Below, piece by piece: positions 53,537 to 61,311 of a stretch of 64,000 bases of DNA. Where the stretch lies: NCBI RefSeq assembly GCF_022458865.1, contig NZ_JAJNMU010000011.1, positions 124,001-188,000 on the forward strand, read 5' to 3'. The notes beneath the pieces are model-generated. The model had not been told where the DNA came from and made no database searches. It saw only the letters and a program-made list of their open reading frames with translations. Each line of letters opens with the position of its first letter. The stretch's first letter is position 1. The stretch is from Paenibacillus periandrae (GTDB taxonomy: Bacteria > Bacillota > Bacilli > Paenibacillales > NBRC-103111). The translations under genes were made by a program, and so were the position numbers.

Positions 53537-54526
53537 ATGAGTTTTTTTAAGAAGCTAAAAGAAAGTATTTCCTCTAAAGCGGAGGCAGTGACAAATAAGT
53601 TCAAGGAAGGTCTGACCAAAACACGTGATGTGTTTGTCGAGCGTGTAGAGGATTTGTTCAGCCGTCGTAAAAAGATTGATGAGGATTTCTATGAGGAATT
53701 GGAAGAAATTCTAATTGGTGCCGATGTTGGTGTCAATACGGTTATGAAGCTTGTGGAGGGTCTTCGCGCAGAGGTGCGTAAACGAAAAATTGAACAGCCA
53801 AGCGAGCTGCAGCCGATTTTGTCGGAGATGATTATTGCCTTGTTGAAGGGTGACGAAAACTCCTCTTTGAAAATGGCTAGTTCCGGTCTGACTGTTATAT
53901 TGTTTGTTGGTGTGAATGGTGTAGGTAAAACAACGACAATCGGCAAAATGGCTAACCTTTTAAAATCGCAAGGCAAAAAGGTGATGCTGGCTGCCGGAGA
54001 TACCTTCCGTGCCGGAGCGATCGAGCAGCTGGAGGTTTGGGGGCAGCGTGCTGGTGTTGAAGTGATCAAGCAGCAATCCGGCTCAGACCCTGCAGCGGTC
54101 ATGTTTGATGCACTGCATGCAGCGAAAAGTCGTGGTGTCGATGTGCTATTGTGTGATACGGCAGGCCGTCTGCAGAACAAAGTGAATTTGATGGAAGAGC
54201 TCAACAAAATTTATCGTGTCATCAGCCGCGAGGTTCCTGATGCTCCTCATGAGGTTCTGCTTGTACTAGATGCAACGACAGGGCAAAATGCTTTAAGTCA
54301 AGCCAAAATGTTCGATGAGAAGTCAGGTTTAACTGGTCTTGTGCTCACGAAGCTGGATAGTACTGCCAAGGGCGGGATCGTGGTTGCGATTCGGCAAGAG
54401 CTGAAGCTGCCGGTTAAATTCGTCGGTTTGGGTGAAAAGATAGATGATTTGCAGCCGTTTGACTCGGATCAATTCGTGCATGCCTTATTCAGCAACTGGA
54501 TCAAGGATACGGATACGGCCAGCTAG
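53537..54526 (+). CDS. ftsY: Signal recognition particle receptor FtsY
   Basis: SRP receptor GTPase, 329 aa. A short charged N-terminal region and four-helix N domain lead to the G domain with GVNGVGKTTT, DTAGR and TKLDSTAKGG. It works with Ffh, encoded next but one. GAGGAGGTC precedes the ATG. Confidence 0.96.
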   Translation: MSFFKKLKESISSKAEAVTNKFKEGLTKTRDVFVERVEDLFSRRKKIDEDFYEELEEILIGADVGVNTVMKLVEGLRAEVRKRKIEQPSELQPILSEMIIALLKGDENSSLKMASSGLTVILFVGVNGVGKTTTIGKMANLLKSQGKKVMLAAGDTFRAGAIEQLEVWGQRAGVEVIKQQSGSDPAAVMFDALHAAKSRGVDVLLCDTAGRLQNKVNLMEELNKIYRVISREVPDAPHEVLLVLDATTGQNALSQAKMFDEKSGLTGLVLTKLDSTAKGGIVVAIRQELKLPVKFVGLGEKIDDLQPFDSDQFVHALFSNWIKDTDTAS

Positions 54527-54585
54527 GAAAGCCTGTATTCATTTTGGCGACAAAAATGAAGAAATACAGTGACAAGGAAAAAGAC

Positions 54586-54614
54586 TTGACATCGTATTCC
54601 GTTTTCAGTATGAT
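54586..54614 (+). promoter_or_regulatory. Sigma-A promoter of ylxM-ffh
   Basis: A consensus TTGACA (54586-54591), a 17-nt spacer and TATGAT (54609-54614), about 48 bases before ylxM. Confidence 0.85.
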
Positions 54615-54661
54615 AAGTACTGTTGTTACTGTAAAGGGTTTTACCTTAACGGAGGCTTAGC

Positions 54662-55015
54662 ATGATGATGGAAGAAAATATGCTCGCCAAAACAAATCGT
54701 ATGAATCTGTTAATTGATTTTTACGAGCTGCTCCTGACGGAGAAGCAACAGATGTTTGTTAAGCTTTATTTTCATGATGACTACTCACTTGGTGAGATTT
54801 CAGCGGAGTATCAAATCAGCCGTCAGGCTGTTTACGAACACATTAAACGTGCTGAATTAATGCTGGAGGAATACGAATCCAAGCTGCAGTTGCTGAGCAA
54901 GCACGAACAAAGAAAAGTATATATACAGCAGCTCGAGGCTCTGATGTTTATGTGGCATTCCGAAACCAAGGAGCAGGCGCGATCAGTACTCGAGCAGTTG
55001 TCAGGCATAGAATAA
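54662..55015 (+). CDS. ylxM: YlxM family DNA-binding protein
   Basis: A 117-aa helix-turn-helix protein of the UPF0122 family, with a sigma-70 region-4-like core DDYSLGEISAEYQISRQAVYEHIKRAE. It is encoded just before ffh across Firmicutes and is thought to support SRP function. GGAGG precedes three in-frame ATGs (54662, 54665, 54668); the first has six bases of spacing. Confidence 0.92.
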   Translation: MMMEENMLAKTNRMNLLIDFYELLLTEKQQMFVKLYFHDDYSLGEISAEYQISRQAVYEHIKRAELMLEEYESKLQLLSKHEQRKVYIQQLEALMFMWHSETKEQARSVLEQLSGIE

Positions 55016-55072
55016 CAGGTTAAATTGGCTTCATTCAAAGATTCACAGTAACGCTCAAGAGGTGATGTTTGT

Positions 55073-56446
55073 ATGGCGTTCGAAAGTTTAGCGACTCGGC
55101 TTCAGAAGGTGTTCAGTAAGCTGAGAGGTAAAGGAAAGCTAACAGAAGACGATGTTAATGAGGCGTTGCGTGAGGTTCGTCTGGCGCTTCTTGAAGCGGA
55201 TGTCAATTTTAAAGTGGTCAAGGAATTTATTGCGAAGGTCAAGGAACGCGCGATTGGTCAGGAAGTGCTGGAAAGCTTTACCCCTGCAATGGTCGTTGTA
55301 GACATCGTTAATAAAGAACTAACCGAGCTTATGGGTGGTACACAGAGCAAGCTCGCCAGGTCCAACAGACCTCCAACCGTTATTCTAATGGTAGGTTTGC
55401 AGGGTGCTGGTAAAACGACTGCAACCGGTAAGCTGGCTAAAATGCTTTTGCAGCAAAATCATCGTCCGTTGGTCGCTGCCGGAGATATATATCGACCAGC
55501 CGCGATCAAGCAGCTGCAAGTGCTCGGTGAGCAGATCAAGGTACCCGTGTTTACTATGGGTGACCAGGTCAGTCCGGTAGAAATCGCCAAAAATGCGCTG
55601 CAGCATGCCAAGGATCACGGTAATGATTATCTCATCATCGATACTGCAGGCCGTTTGCACATAGACGAAGCATTGATGGACGAGCTAAAGCAGATTGTTG
55701 ATGCGGTCAAGCCGGATGAGACGCTATTGGTTGTTGATGCCATGACCGGTCAGGAATCTGTTAACGTAGCAGAAAGCTTTCATAGTCAATTGACGCTAAC
55801 AGGTGTTGTACTTACCAAGCTAGACAGCGATACGCGCGGTGGAGCTGCTATCTCGGTTAAATCCGTAACTGGATGTCCGATCAAGTTTGTCGGTGTTGGT
55901 GAGAAAATGGATGCGCTCGAGCCGTTCCATCCAGAAAGAATGGCTTCGCGGATTCTTGGTATGGGTGATATGCTTACGCTGATCGAGAAGGCACAAGAAG
56001 GCATTGATGCAGAGAAGGCTAAGGAAATGGAGCGCAAAATGCGCACCGCTGAATTTACCTTTGATGACTTTTTGGATCAAATGGAGCAAGTCAAGAAGAT
56101 GGGTCCACTTGATCAGATTCTGGATATGCTTCCAGGTGCCAACAAGATGAAGGGTATCAAGGATATCAAGGTTGATGATAAGCAAATGGCTCGTGTCGCG
56201 GCTATCGTGAAATCGATGACCAAGCAGGAACGCCAAAATCCGGATATGCTGACTCCAAGCCGTCGCAAGCGATTGGCAGCAGGGAGCGGAAATTCGGTGC
56301 AGGATGTCAATCGTTTTATCAAACAATTTGACGATATGCGCAAGATGATGAAGCAATTTTCCAGCATGATGGGTCCTAAGGGTCCCAAAGGGCTTAAAGG
56401 CTTAAAGGGCAAGATGGGCAAAGGTATGAAGTTTCCATTTGGTTAA
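55073..56446 (+). CDS. ffh: Signal recognition particle protein Ffh
   Basis: SRP54 GTPase that captures signal peptides with the 4.5S/scRNA, 457 aa. NG domain with GLQGAGKTTA, DTAGR and TKLDSDTRGGAA, then a methionine-rich M domain from about residue 300. The C-terminus ends in a Gly/Lys/Pro run (GPKGPKGLKG). GAGGTGATG precedes the ATG. Partner of FtsY and upstream of the lepB signal peptidase in the same region. Confidence 0.96.
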   Translation: MAFESLATRLQKVFSKLRGKGKLTEDDVNEALREVRLALLEADVNFKVVKEFIAKVKERAIGQEVLESFTPAMVVVDIVNKELTELMGGTQSKLARSNRPPTVILMVGLQGAGKTTATGKLAKMLLQQNHRPLVAAGDIYRPAAIKQLQVLGEQIKVPVFTMGDQVSPVEIAKNALQHAKDHGNDYLIIDTAGRLHIDEALMDELKQIVDAVKPDETLLVVDAMTGQESVNVAESFHSQLTLTGVVLTKLDSDTRGGAAISVKSVTGCPIKFVGVGEKMDALEPFHPERMASRILGMGDMLTLIEKAQEGIDAEKAKEMERKMRTAEFTFDDFLDQMEQVKKMGPLDQILDMLPGANKMKGIKDIKVDDKQMARVAAIVKSMTKQERQNPDMLTPSRRKRLAAGSGNSVQDVNRFIKQFDDMRKMMKQFSSMMGPKGPKGLKGLKGKMGKGMKFPFG

Positions 56447-56495
56447 TATCTGCAGTGTTTCAGCTTGTTTATTCTATGTAGGAGGTGATTTTTAA

Positions 56496-56768
56496 ATGGC
56501 AACACGTATTCGTCTAAAACGTATTGGTGCTCATAAAGCTCCTTTTTACCGTCTCGTAGTTTCGGATTCCCGTTCTCCGCGTGATGGTCGCTTTATCGAA
56601 GAAATTGGTACTTACAACCCGATTACTAAACCGGCAACTGTAAGCATTGATGAAGAAAAAGCGTTGAAATGGCTTCAAACCGGTGCACAAGCTTCTGATA
56701 CTGTTCGCAGTCTTTTCAGTCAAGCGGGCATTCTGAAGAAGTTTCACGAGTCCAAACTGCAGAAGTAA
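56496..56768 (+). CDS. rpsP: 30S ribosomal protein S16
   Basis: A 90-aa ribosomal protein with MATRIRLKRIG and the FYRLVVSDSRSPRDGR segment. AGGAGGTGA precedes the ATG. The order ffh-rpsP-khpA-rimM-trmD-rplS is conserved. Confidence 0.96.
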   Translation: MATRIRLKRIGAHKAPFYRLVVSDSRSPRDGRFIEEIGTYNPITKPATVSIDEEKALKWLQTGAQASDTVRSLFSQAGILKKFHESKLQK

Positions 56769-56789
56769 TCTGCCGATTCGGAGGGTGTT

Positions 56790-57020
56790 ATGCAGGATCT
56801 AATAACCGTTATCGCTAAGGCGTTGGTTGATCATCCCAATGATGTTCTGGTCAATGCGGTAGAGGACGAACGCAGCATTACGTATGAGCTATCCGTGCAT
56901 CCTGACGATGTTGGGAAAGTAATTGGTAAGCAAGGACGTATTGCCAAGGCGCTTCGAACCGTAGTGACTTCGGCTGCAGTCAAGACAAGTAAACGAGTTT
57001 CGGTTGAAATTGTTTCTTAA
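56790..57020 (+). CDS. khpA: KH-domain RNA-binding protein KhpA (YlqC)
   Basis: A 76-aa protein of one KH domain with the GxxG-type loop VIGKQGRIAKALR. In Firmicutes it pairs with KhpB and binds many RNAs, affecting cell division. GGAGGG precedes the ATG. A terminator-like hairpin with a GAAA loop follows before rimM. Confidence 0.92.
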   Translation: MQDLITVIAKALVDHPNDVLVNAVEDERSITYELSVHPDDVGKVIGKQGRIAKALRTVVTSAAVKTSKRVSVEIVS

Positions 57021-57032
57021 TGGATACCATGA

Positions 57033-57060
57033 GGGTTAGGAGAAATCCTAGCTCTTTTTC
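57033..57060 (+). terminator. Internal terminator or attenuator between khpA and rimM
   Basis: A 9-bp stem with two G-U pairs (57033-57041 with 57046-57054), a GAAA tetraloop and a TTTTTCTT tail. It lies inside an otherwise continuous operon. Confidence 0.7.
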
Positions 57061-57114
57061 TTATAAAGATACAGCCTAAACAATTTGATGCTTCATTTTC
57101 GGAGGGGCCAAGGT

Positions 57115-57636
57115 ATGAGCGATAAATTATATACAATCGGTAAAATAGTCAATACACATGGTCTTCTGGGAGAATTGCGGATTTTTCCGGAAACGGATTT
57201 TGCTGATGAGCGTTTTGCTAAAGGAAGCCAATTGGTATTTGTTGATCCCAAGTCGAATGTTCAGATTCCGGTGAAGGTTGCATCGGCTCGAGAGCACAAA
57301 AAAATGTTTATAGTTAAATTTAACGGGTTTCAACACATCAATGAAGTTGAGAAATACAAGGGCTGGCTGCTGAAAGTGGAAGAGAAGTATATGCTCGAGC
57401 TGCCTGAGGATGAGTTTTATTATCACGAGATTATCGGCTGCCGCGTGGTAACAGATGAAGGTGAAGAGCTGGGAACCATCAGCGAGATCCTATCACCAGG
57501 AGCTAACGATGTATGGGTGGTGGATCGGCCATCCGGCAAGCCTGTATTGCTGCCTTACATCGATGATGTGGTACTGGATGTCGACGTTGATAACAAGCTG
57601 ATCAAGGTTCATGTACTGGAAGGCTTGCTGGATTGA
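57115..57636 (+). CDS. rimM: Ribosome maturation factor RimM
   Basis: Assembles the 30S head with S19, 173 aa. The N-terminal domain opens YTIGKIVNTHGLLGE; the PRC-barrel domain contains DEFYYHEIIGC and VLLPYIDDVV. The ATG at 57115 has GGAGGGG upstream; an earlier ATG at 57085 adds ten atypical residues. The stop shares a base with trmD. Confidence 0.94.
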   Translation: MSDKLYTIGKIVNTHGLLGELRIFPETDFADERFAKGSQLVFVDPKSNVQIPVKVASAREHKKMFIVKFNGFQHINEVEKYKGWLLKVEEKYMLELPEDEFYYHEIIGCRVVTDEGEELGTISEILSPGANDVWVVDRPSGKPVLLPYIDDVVLDVDVDNKLIKVHVLEGLLD

Positions 57637-58400
57637 TGAAAATAGATGTGCTTACCTTATTTCCACCGATGTTTGAAGGTGTGTTCTCAGCCAGTATATT
57701 GGGCAAGGCTCGTGATAAAGGAATCGTTGATTTGAATACGGTTAATTTTCGTGATTTTGCCAATAATAAGCATAATACGGTTGACGATTATCCATATGGC
57801 GGCGGTGGCGGCATGGTCTTAAAGGCAGAGCCGATCTTCTCTGCAGTTGAGTCGTTATGGGATCCTGCTCAGACAGAAGCACCCAAGCCCCGAATTATCC
57901 TTATGTGTCCACAAGGTGAGCCTTACTCGCAGCGAAAGGCTGAGGAATTAGCGCAGGAGCAGCATCTAATTTTCATTTGCGGACATTATGAGGGCTATGA
58001 TGAGCGGATACGGGAGTATTTGGTTACTGATGAGCTGTCTATTGGAGATTATGTGTTAACCGGCGGAGAGCTGCCTGCAATGGCTGTAATTGATAGTGTC
58101 GTGCGTTTGCTGCCCGGTGTGCTTGGAAACGAGAATTCAGCTGTAACGGATTCCTTTAGTACCGGACTACTGGAGTATCCGCATTATACAAGACCTGTGC
58201 AGTTTCGCGATTGGCTGGTGCCTGATATTCTGATTTCAGGACATCATGCTAATATTGAGCAGTGGCGCAGAGAGCAGGCGATCCTGCGAACGTGGATGAA
58301 ACGACCTGAGCTGCTTGACAGCTTCCCTTTGACCCCGAAGGAGAAGCGTTGGCTAGCAGAGCTGGAACTGAAGAACCATCAGTCTGATTCGAGCCTATAG
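57636..58400 (+). CDS. trmD: tRNA (guanine-37-N1)-methyltransferase
   Basis: SPOUT-class enzyme that makes m1G37 to prevent frameshifting, 254 aa. It opens MKIDVLTLFP and has the knot motifs GGGGGMVLK, CGHYEGYDER, and SIGDYVLTGGELPA. The ATG overlaps the rimM stop as TGATG. A gap of 181 bases with its own promoter then precedes rplS. Confidence 0.96.
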   Translation: MKIDVLTLFPPMFEGVFSASILGKARDKGIVDLNTVNFRDFANNKHNTVDDYPYGGGGGMVLKAEPIFSAVESLWDPAQTEAPKPRIILMCPQGEPYSQRKAEELAQEQHLIFICGHYEGYDERIREYLVTDELSIGDYVLTGGELPAMAVIDSVVRLLPGVLGNENSAVTDSFSTGLLEYPHYTRPVQFRDWLVPDILISGHHANIEQWRREQAILRTWMKRPELLDSFPLTPKEKRWLAELELKNHQSDSSL

Positions 58401-58442
58401 CAGTTGGATGAATACTATGCATAGGTCCTACTAAAAAGGCTG

Positions 58443-58471
58443 TTGTAATCCACTATTAAGTATGATATTAT
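58443..58471 (+). promoter_or_regulatory. Sigma-A promoter of rplS
   Basis: TTGTAA (58443-58448), a 17-nt spacer and TATTAT (58466-58471). The transcript would carry a leader of about 100 nt. Confidence 0.7.
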
Positions 58472-58479
58472 GTATAACG

Positions 58480-58575
58480 TTGTGGCAATATTGCCCGATT
58501 ACGGTGGTCCTCTACGCACAACTACCAAAGTATCGACATCAGAGGCGGAATGAACACCTGTGTGGAAGGAGGAAG
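58480..58575 (+). promoter_or_regulatory. Probable L19-type leader of rplS
   Basis: The leader has possible pairings GGTGG with CACC and CCTCT with AGAGG around a variable centre, ending at the ribosome-binding site. This resembles the Firmicute L19 leader by memory; the structure was not modelled. Confidence 0.45.
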
Positions 58576-58581
58576 TAAATT

Positions 58582-58926
58582 ATGAGTAATTTAATTCAAG
58601 AGATTACCAAGGATCAAATTCGCCAGGATCTGCCTAAGTTTCGTCCAGGCGATACAGTGAAGATTCACGTTAAAGTTATCGAGGGTACTCGCGAGCGTAT
58701 TCAGCTATTTGAAGGTGTTGTTATTAAACGCCACGGTGGTGGAATCAGCGAAACTTTCACTGTAAGAAAGATTTCTTACGGTGTAGGCGTTGAAAGAACG
58801 TTCCCTCTTAACTCCCCGAAGATTGATAAGCTTGAAGTGGCTCGTCGCGGTAAAGTTCGTCGTGCGAAGCTGTACTACTTGCGTGGTCTTCGTGGTAAAG
58901 CGGCTAGAATTCAAGAGATTCGATAA
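58582..58926 (+). CDS. rplS: 50S ribosomal protein L19
   Basis: A 114-aa ribosomal protein with FRPGDTVKIHVKV, ERIQLFEGVVI and the C-terminal LYYLRGLRGKAARI. AAGGAGGAAG precedes the ATG. It has its own promoter and a terminator, separating it from lepB. Confidence 0.97.
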   Translation: MSNLIQEITKDQIRQDLPKFRPGDTVKIHVKVIEGTRERIQLFEGVVIKRHGGGISETFTVRKISYGVGVERTFPLNSPKIDKLEVARRGKVRRAKLYYLRGLRGKAARIQEIR

Positions 58927-58940
58927 GAAGAGAACAAACG

Positions 58941-58973
58941 GGGGCTTGTTTACCAAGCTCCTTTTCGTTTTTT
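58941..58973 (+). terminator. Intrinsic terminator after rplS
   Basis: An 8-bp stem with one G-U pair (58941-58948 with 58954-58961), a 5-nt loop and a T-rich tail. Confidence 0.85.
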
Positions 58974-59005
58974 ACAGAACGAAGTATCGGGAAGGCAGGT
59001 CTCTA

Positions 59006-59578
59006 ATGGAGCAGGAAAATACCATTGAAAAATCAAGTCCACTCAAAAAAGAAGCTTGGGAATGGGCTAAAGCGCTTTTGATCGCAGCGGCTCTCGTCTT
59101 TATTATTCGCTGGTTGATTTTTGCTCCTTTTATTGTGGAAGGGCCGTCCATGGAGCCGAATTTTTATACGAGCGAACGATTGATCGTCAATAAAATTATT
59201 TATTCGATGCGGAAGCCCGAGCGTGGAGAGGTCATTGTATTCCATGCAACCAAAGACAAAGATTACATAAAACGAGTTATCGCGCTTCCTGGAGAAACCG
59301 TAAAAGTAGAAGGCGACAAAGTGTACGTCAACAATCAGGTGCTGGATGAGCCCTATTTGAAAAAAGCTTTGGAGGACGCAGCCAAAAAAGGAGTCCCTTA
59401 TAATACAAGGAACTTTCCTGAAAAGAAGGTTGCTGACGGTACGATCTTCGTCATGGGGGACAACCGCTCGAACAGTGCGGATAGCCGTGATATCGGATTT
59501 ATTGAATATGAGAAAGTGGTAGGAAGGGCCGATTTGATTTTCTGGCCGTTTAATAAAATCAGTCTGATTCATTTTTAA
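59006..59578 (+). CDS. lepB: Type I signal peptidase
   Basis: Membrane serine/lysine protease that removes Sec and Tat signal peptides, 190 aa. One N-terminal helix (about 22-40) is followed by the Ser site EGPSMEPN (S48), the Lys site DYIKRVIALPGE (K89), and GDNRSNSADSRD. The ATG at 59006 is chosen because it gives the family N-terminus; the frame is open back to 58790 across rplS but that part is not coding. AAGGCAGG lies upstream. Confidence 0.94.
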   Translation: MEQENTIEKSSPLKKEAWEWAKALLIAAALVFIIRWLIFAPFIVEGPSMEPNFYTSERLIVNKIIYSMRKPERGEVIVFHATKDKDYIKRVIALPGETVKVEGDKVYVNNQVLDEPYLKKALEDAAKKGVPYNTRNFPEKKVADGTIFVMGDNRSNSADSRDIGFIEYEKVVGRADLIFWPFNKISLIHF

Positions 59579-59617
59579 TAAAGAATACAGGCTTGGTATA
59601 GAAGCTGAGGTGACCGT

Positions 59618-60505
59618 ATGACGATTCAATGGTTTCCAGGTCACATGACAAGAGCTCGCCGTCAGATTCAGGAGAAGCTGAAGCTGATTGATGTCGTGAT
59701 TGAGCTGTTGGACGCACGTATTCCGATGTCCAGCAGAAACCCGATGATTGATGAAATATTGCAAAACAAACCACGTTTGGTGCTGTTGAACAAGCATGAT
59801 TTGGCAGACCCAGCAGTAACAGCTGAGTGGGTAGCTTATTTTGCTGACAAGGGACTTCAGGCATTACCTGTGGATTCCGCAAACGGCAATCAAACGAAGG
59901 ATATCATGATTCGCTGTAAGGAGCTTTTTGGAGACAAAATTGCCACACAGGTTCGTAAAGGTATAAATCCGCGGCCGGTTCGCGCATTGATTGTCGGTAT
60001 TCCTAACGTAGGTAAATCGACTTTGACCAATCGTTTGGCTGGCAAAAAAATTGCGGCAACCGGCGATCGCCCTGGAGTGACCAAGGGACAGCAGTGGATC
60101 AAGGTTGGCTCTGAGATGGAGCTGCTGGATACGCCCGGAATTTTATGGCCTAAATTTGAGGATCAAATGGTCGGTATGCGGCTTGCAGCCACAGGAGCTA
60201 TAAAAGAGGAACTGCTCAATATCGCCGATATTGCCTTGTATGTGGTCAGATATTTAACCGTACATTATGGTGCTTCCTTGCAGGAGCGGTTCAGCATTGA
60301 CAAATTGCCGGACGATCCACAGGATACTGATGCTATGATCGAGGTTATGGAAGCAATTGGCCGCAAGCGTGGTGCTTTAATAAGTGGTGGACGTGTAGAT
60401 CTCGAGAAAGCTTCATTTACCATATTGCGCGAGCTGCGGGCAGGTAAAATGGGCCGAATCAGTCTTGAGTCGCCAAGTGATGTCAGTCAGTCTGGTGCAC
60501 GATAA
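59618..60505 (+). CDS. rbgA: Ribosome biogenesis GTPase RbgA (YlqF)
   Basis: 50S assembly GTPase, 295 aa, circularly permuted: NKHD lies near residue 58 before the P-loop GIPNVGKST (about 127-135), then RPGVTKGQQW and DTPGIL. The start is MTIQWFPGHM, with the conserved HM. GAGGTG precedes the ATG. The order rplS-lepB-rbgA-rnhB matches B. subtilis. Confidence 0.95.
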   Translation: MTIQWFPGHMTRARRQIQEKLKLIDVVIELLDARIPMSSRNPMIDEILQNKPRLVLLNKHDLADPAVTAEWVAYFADKGLQALPVDSANGNQTKDIMIRCKELFGDKIATQVRKGINPRPVRALIVGIPNVGKSTLTNRLAGKKIAATGDRPGVTKGQQWIKVGSEMELLDTPGILWPKFEDQMVGMRLAATGAIKEELLNIADIALYVVRYLTVHYGASLQERFSIDKLPDDPQDTDAMIEVMEAIGRKRGALISGGRVDLEKASFTILRELRAGKMGRISLESPSDVSQSGAR

Positions 60506-60509
60506 CAGG

Positions 60510-60541
60510 AAGTCACTCTGATCCGGGTGGCTTTTTTTCGT
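60510..60541 (+). terminator. Intrinsic terminator after rbgA
   Basis: A 7-bp stem with one G-U pair (60510-60516 with 60527-60533), extendable inward, followed by a run of Ts. Confidence 0.7.
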
Positions 60542-60612
60542 TCCCGCATTAGCCGATTTCGAGTATAATAAGCCATACATGCACGTCCGCAGGAGAGGAA
60601 ACGATATCAGCT

Positions 60613-61230
60613 ATGTTAGAATATGAACGGTCATTATGGGATCAAGGCTATCAGCGTATTGCTGGTGTCGATGAAGTGGGGAGAGGCTGCTTGTTCGGTG
60701 ATGTTGTGGCAGCAGCGGTTATTTTGCCGCCGGGTCTCATTTTGGAGGATGTGAATGATTCCAAGAAACTATCTGCCAAAAAGCGTGAGCAGCAGTATGA
60801 GCTAATTCAGCAAGAAGCAGTAGCTATCAGTATTGGCATTGTGGATGTAAGGATGATTGAGCAAATTAATATTAAGCAGGCCTCACGTTTGGCTATGAAG
60901 CTAGCAGTCGAAGGTCTTGATCCTGCTCCTGATTATTTACTGGTAGATGCAGAGCAGGTAGAGGTAGAATTCGCGCAGCAGCCCATCATTCATGGAGATG
61001 CGGTAAGTCAATCGATAGCCGCCGCTTCAATAATTGCCAAGGTCACGCGTGATCGAATGTGCTTGGAATGGGACAAAACATATCCAGACTATGGCATCGC
61101 GCTTCATAAAGGATATGCGACGAAGCTGCATAGGGAGAAGATTTTGGAGCTGGGTTCGACAACAATGCACCGTAAAACGTTTCTCAAAAATATTTTACTG
61201 GAATCTCAGCAGCTTGAATGGTTTGAATAA
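60613..61230 (+). CDS. rnhB: Ribonuclease HII
   Basis: Cleaves RNA in RNA-DNA hybrids, including single ribonucleotides, 205 aa. The active-site region is GVDEVGRG (D20, E21) with the third aspartate in LLVDAEQ and HKGYATKLHR near the end. It lacks the N-terminal substrate-binding domain of about 60 aa found in B. subtilis RnhB. The ATG follows GGAGAGG at long spacing. Confidence 0.94.
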   Translation: MLEYERSLWDQGYQRIAGVDEVGRGCLFGDVVAAAVILPPGLILEDVNDSKKLSAKKREQQYELIQQEAVAISIGIVDVRMIEQINIKQASRLAMKLAVEGLDPAPDYLLVDAEQVEVEFAQQPIIHGDAVSQSIAAASIIAKVTRDRMCLEWDKTYPDYGIALHKGYATKLHREKILELGSTTMHRKTFLKNILLESQQLEWFE

Positions 61231-61311
61231 GACTTTATGTGTGAAAAGTGACGGTCCTTATGCCGATATATATACATAGCTTGATTAATTCCCATGAGGA
61301 GGTGCCCACAC

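Noticed and set aside
55820..56356. A 178-aa minus-strand open frame inside ffh
   Set aside because: Antisense shadow of a strongly conserved gene; composition (His/Leu-rich) reflects the complement of ffh codons.
58790..59005. N-terminal extension of the lepB reading frame
   Set aside because: The extension overlaps rplS and its terminator; the family N-terminus begins at 59006.
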